From: Paragordius varius
Taxonomy: Eukaryota > Nematomorpha
Direction: 5' to 3'
NCBI GenBank assembly: GCA_964247055.1
Contig: OZ176060.1
Location: forward strand, 1,674,001 to 1,738,000
Length of the DNA stretch: 64,000 bases
This document shows positions 58,685 to 64,000 of this stretch, one piece after another. Position 1 is the first letter of the stretch. Every line of letters starts with the position of its first letter. The translations under genes and the position numbers were made by a program. The notes below the pieces were generated by a model. That model was not told the origin of the DNA. It saw nothing but the letters and a program-made list of their open reading frames with translations, and did not search any database.

Positions 58685-59180
58685 ATTATAAAGAAAAAGT
58701 GTTTCTATACTATTTAAAAGAGTTTTAGTCTCCATCTAGCCTAAAAAATGATGAAATACGCTCAAAAATTTTGCTAAAAATTACATTTTAAAAAAATTAC
58801 GCATTATTTTAAAAATAGTGGCTGTTTTCAGAATTTATCATTTTCTTTGTATTTTTATTAGGTCAGCTATTTTGCTTTTATTTTAAAAGAATAGTCTATT
58901 TTAGAGGAGTTAAAAAATTTGGAATTCTCGAAGTTAATATTTAGCAATTTAAATTTTCTAAAAATGTTTTGCTTATAAATAGTTGATATTATAGTGATAT
59001 TATTTAAAATGAAGCTAGCTTTCATCACAAAAATTATTTAAAAATGTGCTCAAATTTTGCAATACTTACATGGAGGACCTACTACAAAAGTATGTATAAC
59101 TTTCATATATGACTCGTAAGGGAAAACAACCACCATGATAACCTGATACATTTCTCTATCAGAATATATATATTGGTTAT
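58685..59180. repeat. Family A element, copy 12 (right arm)
   Basis: Arm blocks GAAAAAGTGTTTCTATAC, TCCATCTAGCCTAAAAAATG, GTCTATTTTAGAGGAG, AATGAAGCTAGCTTTCATC, ACTCGTAAGGGAAAACAACC and CCTGATACATTTCTCTATCA. A shorter related fragment follows at about 59250-59420. Confidence 0.7.
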
Positions 59181-59420
59181 TTTTTATACCCCGCAATTTA
59201 GGACGAAGTTCAAAAAGCCGATATAAAGACCAAATTCTAATTTTGACCACATCCAAAAATTAAAAAAATTTTTGCTTATATTTTTAAATATATTATATTT
59301 GTATTTCAATGATATCTTTGTAATCAGGCATTTGGCCTTCACGATATTCTTTGCTAATTTTATTATTTTTGGATATGAAACTTTAGAAAAAAAATGTCAA
59401 AAATTAAAAACATAAATCTT

Positions 59421-60199
59421 GGTACATAACTATTAGAATATATATTAATAAACTGTCCATGTTTGTTGAAATATAATTAATTTCAAAATGCCAAAACATC
59501 CATATTTATAGGTTAGCAAACATTTAGGTCATTATTGGCTCATGTGACGATTAAGAGATATATGCATTTGGAACATAAAATCTGTTATCTTTAAAATTCC
59601 CTAAACTATTATATTATAAACAAATTAAACTACAAGAAAAATCAAACCCATCTTGATAACAAATTAAAACTTTTGTTATAATTTTTAAAAAATGATCATT
59701 CTTACTTGTTTGAATAAAATATAGTAAAATCTATTTTTTCCTTTTTTATTAAAGGGTAAGGACTTAAATTTGTATCCGTAACACACGTTTGCCGAGGGCT
59801 GACAGTGATATGATGAATGCGTAATTTCGGGGTTCGAACTCTGGCTGTCACGCTGTGTAGGAAACCTTCGCCCTACCTAACTTCTGTTATCCCGCCTCTA
59901 TTATTACTTTTATTCAATTTAACCAAATTTAAAGATAGTAAATTTAATCATTTTTATAACATCATCCAAATTATAACCAAAAAATCAAAAAGATGTATTG
60001 CGATCATTTAAATATAAATTACAATGGGTTCATTGCGTAATAAATATCAATATTATTTTTTCTATTATTTATAGCTAGTTTGGGCCCAACAAAAGTGTCA
60101 TATTGAATGAAAGCAAATGATCGGACTTTTTTTAAACGAACAATGTGTCCATAGCTTTTGAACAAATCTATGTTGCTTTCGAGAGCGTTGCCTATATTT
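59421..60199. other. Stretch without assigned feature
   Basis: A small GC-richer patch at 59775-59890 (CACACGTTTGCCGAGGGCTG) has no recognised motif. Confidence 0.25.
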
Positions 60200-60642
60200 T
60201 TAATATAAATAGTCTAAATTATATATAATAGTTACAGTCATGTAGGGATTGTTTATAATTTTATCCAATGAATTTTTAGCACTTTGAAAATCAAAAAACT
60301 CTAATAAAATCGTGTCAGATGACAATATTTCTACATTAATCAAACCATCTAATATGGTATCAATTTTTTTTTGATAATTATACAAAATAATTTTGTTAGG
60401 TTTAGCATAATCAATATGTGGCCTGTAGTTATAGTTGATAATCTAAAATAAAGTAAAGTTATACCGTATTAAAAGCTTTGAGAGCATGTTCAAGATTTTC
60501 AAATAAAATAAGCGCTTTATTATTGTAAAATCTCATTTCTACAATGTTTTTTACACTTTCAGCCAATTCAAAAAAGTTTTTACCACTGAAATCGAATGAA
60601 ATCTATCATATTATAATCAATTACTTGATAGGGTATAGCCAT
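60200..60642 (-). CDS. Small RRM-like protein gene with two 22-nt introns
   Basis: Exon 1 (60642-60625) MAIPYQ; exon 2 (60602-60465), 46 residues; exon 3 (60442-60200), 80 residues and TAA. The joined product is 132 residues. Exon 2 reads FDFSGKNFFELAESVKNI then VEMRFYNNKALILFENLEHA. Exon 3 has KIILYNYQKKIDTILDGL and ILSSDTILLEFFDFQSAKNS, then LDKIINNPYMTVTIIYN. Both halves look like degenerate RRM folds, with a helix, a V-E strand, an I/L-L-F/E-F strand and an A-x-x-A/S-L helix. RNA binding is an inference; the RNP aromatic residues are not all kept. The ATG is preceded by an in-frame stop (TAG), which supports the start. Both introns are phase 0 with GT...AG ends; without their removal the frame is broken. 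It is divergent from the frame at 60907-61212. Confidence 0.7.
60443..60464 (-). other. 22-nt intron 2
   Basis: GTATAACTTT...ATTTTAG on the minus strand, with donor GTATAA and a pyrimidine-rich end. It joins ...AATACG to ATTATCAAC in phase 0. It contains an in-frame stop, TAA. Confidence 0.7.
60603..60624 (-). other. 22-nt intron 1
   Basis: GTAATTGATT...GATAG on the minus strand, with donor GTAATT and acceptor TAG. It joins ...TATCAA to ATTTCATTC in phase 0. The unspliced frame meets a stop in exon 2. Confidence 0.65.
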
Positions 60643-60906
60643 AAGGTTCTATTTAATAGTTTGACATATGTAAAATTTATGTAAAATTGTTTACATGCAC
60701 ACAAAAATATATATCCTGAGGAGTTATTATATGTTAAAAAACTACAGAATTTTCGTTGATTTTGGAATAATTAAAAAGTTAAAAAGGTTACATAACTGTC
60801 GATGTTTCATCACTAATTATTCGTTTATACGAGGGGAGTCCAAATAAATTGGCTGACGAGCGACATTTTCGGTTAAAAAATCCAGGGGACTGCATACGCA
60901 AAATAG

Positions 60907-61212
60907 ATGGGAAACGGAAATATTTTATTCTTTAAGACTGTAAAAACTACAATTTATTTTAACATTTTTGCTAATCATTTCGAAAATTTGCAGAGAAATA
61001 TTGAAAAAGTTTGTTCAACAAATTTTACAAAGATTATGTTAAATTTTGTAATTGTCCCCTGTTATACAATGCATGAAAGCGAAGAAAATTTTAGTAATAT
61101 CTATCTATTGATAAAAATGAAAGGTGGGAGCTTTGAAACAAGGTTGGGGAAAACAAATAAGCTCATTCCGATACCAAACAAAAATTATTTAATGGTTTCT
61201 ATGGGCCACTGA
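60907..61212 (+). CDS. Unrecognised 101-residue protein
   Basis: ATG-initiated frame: MGNGNILFFKTVKTTIYFNI, HFENLQRNIEKVCSTNFTKI, MLNFVIVPCYTMHESEEN, NIYLLIKMKGGSFETRLGK, ending LIPIPNKNYLMVSMGH and TGA. The codon use is less monotonous than random A/T sequence, and the residue make-up is that of a folded soluble protein. It starts 264 bp from the ATG of the divergent RRM-like gene, so the two may share a promoter region. I do not recognise the family, and it may be only one exon. Confidence 0.45.
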   Translation: MGNGNILFFKTVKTTIYFNIFANHFENLQRNIEKVCSTNFTKIMLNFVIVPCYTMHESEENFSNIYLLIKMKGGSFETRLGKTNKLIPIPNKNYLMVSMGH

Positions 61213-61355
61213 CTAAGCCCTTTTTAAATTAGGCCTGTTTTGCTAAATACAAGTTGTTGAAAAAGTAAAAATCCTCAATATTTTAAATTCAACAGACGCT
61301 CCCAAAAAAAGTGTGGGCCCAGTCAGTTTTATTTGTGTACTTTTCAAAATGTTTA

Positions 61356-62589
61356 AACACTTCGATTCAATTTGGGGTATCTAAATACCCCAGACTGAAT
61401 TTAATTTGTAATTTTTAAAAAACTACTGAAGAAAACGGTTTAATTTAAATTTATGCTTCTATCCTAAAATAAATTATATAAATATACCAAAATATCTAAA
61501 TAAAATTTTGTTTTGAAAAAAAAGTACCATGTCAAACTACTTTGCTGCCATTTTTATTTTACAAAATTTTTGCAAAATATCGTATTGCATTGATTTTAAG
61601 GGTAAAAAGCTTATATTTTATTCAAATTACATCTAACATTGATATAAATAGAAAAAGCGTTTTATTTTGTATTATTTTTTAATTTTACCATTGCACACAT
61701 GTCACGTTGACAGAATTTTTAACTTTCGGTTTTAGCTTAAAATAAGTAATATCAAGTATTTTTGAATAAAATTTTTTATATATTTCGGTTTTATTATGTT
61801 ATATTAGTGCAAAAATTTGCCATTTTTTCAATTCCTTTTATATTTTTAAAAAATTTAGTTTCAAACAGGCCTGGGGTGTTTAACTACCCCAATTTGAATC
61901 GAAGGACTAAAATGAATGTGTTGTATCCAGATGTTAAAAGCGCCGTGTGAGACTAATCTTTTTTAATTAATCCATCAGTTTGCCCCACACTTAAGCTAAA
62001 CAGGGGTTTAACAGTTGGATACAACACACACATTTTAGTCCTTCGATTCAAATTGGGGTAGTTGGATACCCCAGGCCTGTTCAAAATTAAATTCTTCAAA
62101 CAATATGGAAGGAACGAAAACCATGTAAAAATTTTGCACTTATAAAACATTAATAAACCGAAATATATAAAAAAATTTATTCAAAAATACTTGATGTTAC
62201 TTATTTTAGGCTAAAACCGAAATATGAAAATTTCGTCAACGTGACATGTGTGAATTGATAGAATTAAAAAGTAATACAAAATAAAGCGTTTTTCTATTTA
62301 TATCAATGTTAGATGTAATTTAAATAAAAAATTACTTTTTAATTTTACCCTTAAAATAAAATGAAGACGATATTTGCAAAAATTTTGTATAATAAAAATG
62401 GCGTCGAAGTAATTTAACATAAAACTTTTTTTCCAAAACAAAATTTTATTAAGATATTTTGGCATATTTATATAATTTTTATTAGGATAGAAGCATAAAT
62501 TTAAATTGGGACCGTTTCCTTCAGTTGTTTTTTAAAAATATTAATTTAAGTTTCGTCTGGGGTATTTAGCCAATTTGAATCGAAGTGTT
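61356..62589. mobile_element. Family B palindromic element, best copy
   Basis: Starts AACACTTCGATTCAATTTGG and ends AATTTGAATCGAAGTGTT. The two arms (about 61356-61942 and 62018-62589) are inverted copies of each other along their full length (GGGGTATCTAAATACCCCAG, ACATCTAACATTGATATAAA, CACACATGTCACGTTGAC, CAGGCCTGGGGTGTTTAACT and their inverses). They surround a spacer of about 75 bp. No transposase. Arms of about 580 bp make it a near-perfect large hairpin. The arms differ by scattered substitutions and small gaps, so it is not brand new. Confidence 0.85.
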
Positions 62590-62884
62590 AATTGGTTTGG
62601 TCCACGATAACTAAAAATGTGTGGGCATAAATAAAGATTATTTCTAATTGTTTTACAATTGGGGGAAAGGGATAAGCGTTTTTTAAACAAATATTTTTGA
62701 ACACGTGCCGAAAAACGTGTAGGCGCCGTAAGTTTTGATAGTGTACTTTTTATAATGTTTTACAAATGGACAACTCAATCTTAATTTTCATTCTTCGCAA
62801 TTCCACCCGTTTAAAAAGAAGTTTTCTATATAACTGATTTTAAGACTTTTTCCAGCAGAACATATCAGACCTTAACAGTAAGAT

Positions 62885-63105
62885 TAATCAGCTCTTCGAT
62901 TCGAATTGAGGTATCTTAATACCCCAGACAATATTTAAGTTGATATTTATAAAAACAGCACCCCAAGCCTATTTAAAATTAATACTTCAAATATATGGAA
63001 AGAATTTAAACCATGGCAAAAGCTTGCACTTATATATTAATGAACCTAAATACAAAAATTTCATTAAATAATACTTGATATAACTTATTTGGTAAAAACC
63101 ATAGG
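62885..63105. mobile_element. Family B fragment cut by hAT
   Basis: Outer terminus TCTTCGATTCGAATTGAGG and ATACCCCAGACAATATT join directly to the inner block CACCCCAAGCCTATTTAAA (a large internal deletion). The fragment continues to GGTAAAAACCATAG, where the hAT starts. Confidence 0.65.
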
Positions 63106-64000
63106 TAAAGTGATCAGATTTTTTGAAGGAAAAAGCGGGACAAATCTGAGAAAGGGGGGCATGGAGTGTCCAACCAAAAATTTTTATACAAAAAATTTAT
63201 TGTAATATTTATTTATTTTTAACTCAAATACATTATAAATATATATAAATATTTTATTTCATGGTATATTTTTTTATTTGAGGGAATGCGTTTTAGCAGA
63301 TTGTCATCCTTTTTTAAAATATAAGTCTTCACAAGAATTTGTCAAATTATATTTGACAGATAAAATGGCCTTTAAAGTTTCGACATGTAAATTTGATTTT
63401 TCCGATGACCACACCTGATTTACTGTGGAACAACGCGCTCAGTAGCAGAGTTGGTCTTAGTAAAGATAGTGCCATTTTCCACAATTTTTAAAATATTTTA
63501 TGGAACATAGTTTGTTTCAAAATGATGAAATATTTCTAACAATTTTTTTTCTACTTTATTTTTTGTAGTCCATAATTTAAGTTAGTCATTATTAATATAT
63601 TTTTTAACTCTTCAGAAAAAGGATCATTTTCTAAAAGATTACTTTTTAGGAATTTTTAAGAGATGCAGATGTAATCAAATGATTTTTGAACATCGCACCA
63701 ATAAAATTCTGGTTTTAATGTTATCCAATGATCATTGGATTGCACCGTTCAGTCTTCCAAATAATCTTTACAGTTTGTTTAAAACATTTTTATATGGTAC
63801 AGGATATCTTGGCGGTTTATTAAGCCTTGTTTTTCTAAATTATTTATAATATTGCGGATGCTTAATGGTATAAAATTATTTTCTAATATTTATTGACATT
63901 GGAATTATAGGTTACCAACTTGATGGGCTACTTAGATTGCCGAAATTTTGTCACCTTCTACCAATTCAATAATATTTTGAAAGAGAGAAGATTGATTATG
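63106..64000. mobile_element. Second copy of the 38-kb hAT family, runs off window
   Basis: Terminus TAAAGTGATCAGA differs at two positions from TAAGGTGACCAGA at 38331. The following GAAGGAAAAAGCGGGACAAA and TTTTTATACAAAAAATTTAT match the subterminal sequence of that copy. It is inserted in a family B element. The other end lies beyond the window. Confidence 0.85.
63280..64000 (-). pseudogene. hAT transposase, C-terminal part
   Basis: On the minus strand, broken frames include NIIELVEGDKISAI, CKDYLEDWTVQSNDHWITLK, PEFYWCDVQKSFDYICIS, LENDPFSEELKNILIMTNL, and at the end NQIYMSKL-type and LVKTYILKKDDNLLKRIP. The last blocks fit the C-terminal dimerisation end of this hAT subfamily (W...K..L.V..LK..L..K.N), which is missing from the 38-kb copy. 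Several stops and frameshifts. The N-terminal part continues outside the window. Confidence 0.65.

Noticed and set aside
61762-62150. Paired frames reading NRPGVFNYPNLNRRTKMNV and its twin
   Set aside because: They are the two inverted copies of the family B centre translated in opposite strands, not genes.
1-64000. LTR retroelements, tRNA and rRNA genes
   Set aside because: I looked for long direct terminal repeats, protease/integrase motifs, and tRNA cloverleaf A/B-box pairs, and found none that I could support by eye.

Overview
The window is very AT-rich eukaryotic nuclear DNA, most likely from an animal. It holds several exons that read as zona-pellucida N-terminal (ZP-N) domains, APE/reverse-transcriptase LINEs, hAT transposons, and a dense load of non-autonomous DNA elements built as long inverted repeats. 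Host genes are few and small. One small gene at 60.2-60.64 kb reads cleanly only if two introns of exactly 22 nt are removed. From memory, dicyemid mesozoans are reported to have introns of about this size, and some other reduced parasitic animals also have short introns, but the sequence alone does not settle the species. I saw no tRNA, rRNA, CRISPR array or LTR element.

Layout. 1-20 kb: a minus-strand run of ZP-N-like exons (4.84-5.03, 6.91-7.13, 12.95-13.30, 13.83-14.03 and 19.49-19.72 kb) lies in otherwise featureless AT-rich DNA. Four of these lie between two copies of a 597-bp sequence in opposite orientation (2917-3513 and 18754-19351). The left arm is the 3' part of an unrecognised plus-strand gene exon; the right arm is a truncated duplicate. 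20-36 kb: mostly repeats, one unassigned exon at 24.1 kb and a decayed LINE endonuclease at 29.4-30.2 kb. 36-46 kb: a transposon cluster with a ZMYM1-like hAT, a hAT MITE, a hAT with perfect 13-bp terminal inverted repeats and 8-bp target duplication (38331-40013), and a second hAT (GTF2IRD2/ZBED5-like) split by a nearly whole LINE (about 41345-45040). A broken membrane-protein reading frame follows at 45.4-45.9 kb. 46-60 kb: nested copies of one palindromic repeat family (called family A here), interrupted by a 515-bp tandem repeat, a hAT, and a small foldback element, plus a decayed LINE at 57.2-58.6 kb. 60-64 kb: a divergent pair of small genes (60.2-60.64 minus, 60.9-61.2 plus), two members of a second palindromic family (family B) and a hAT that cuts one of them and runs off the window.

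The most unusual theme is architecture. At least five unrelated short element families share a foldback layout, and two of them have ends made of about 20-21-bp tandem units. One hAT copy carries a fresh internal inverted duplication that may be an early step to such a layout. The most interesting host features are the 22-nt introns and the bracketed ZP-N exon array. All family assignments were made by eye from translated motifs, without database searches.
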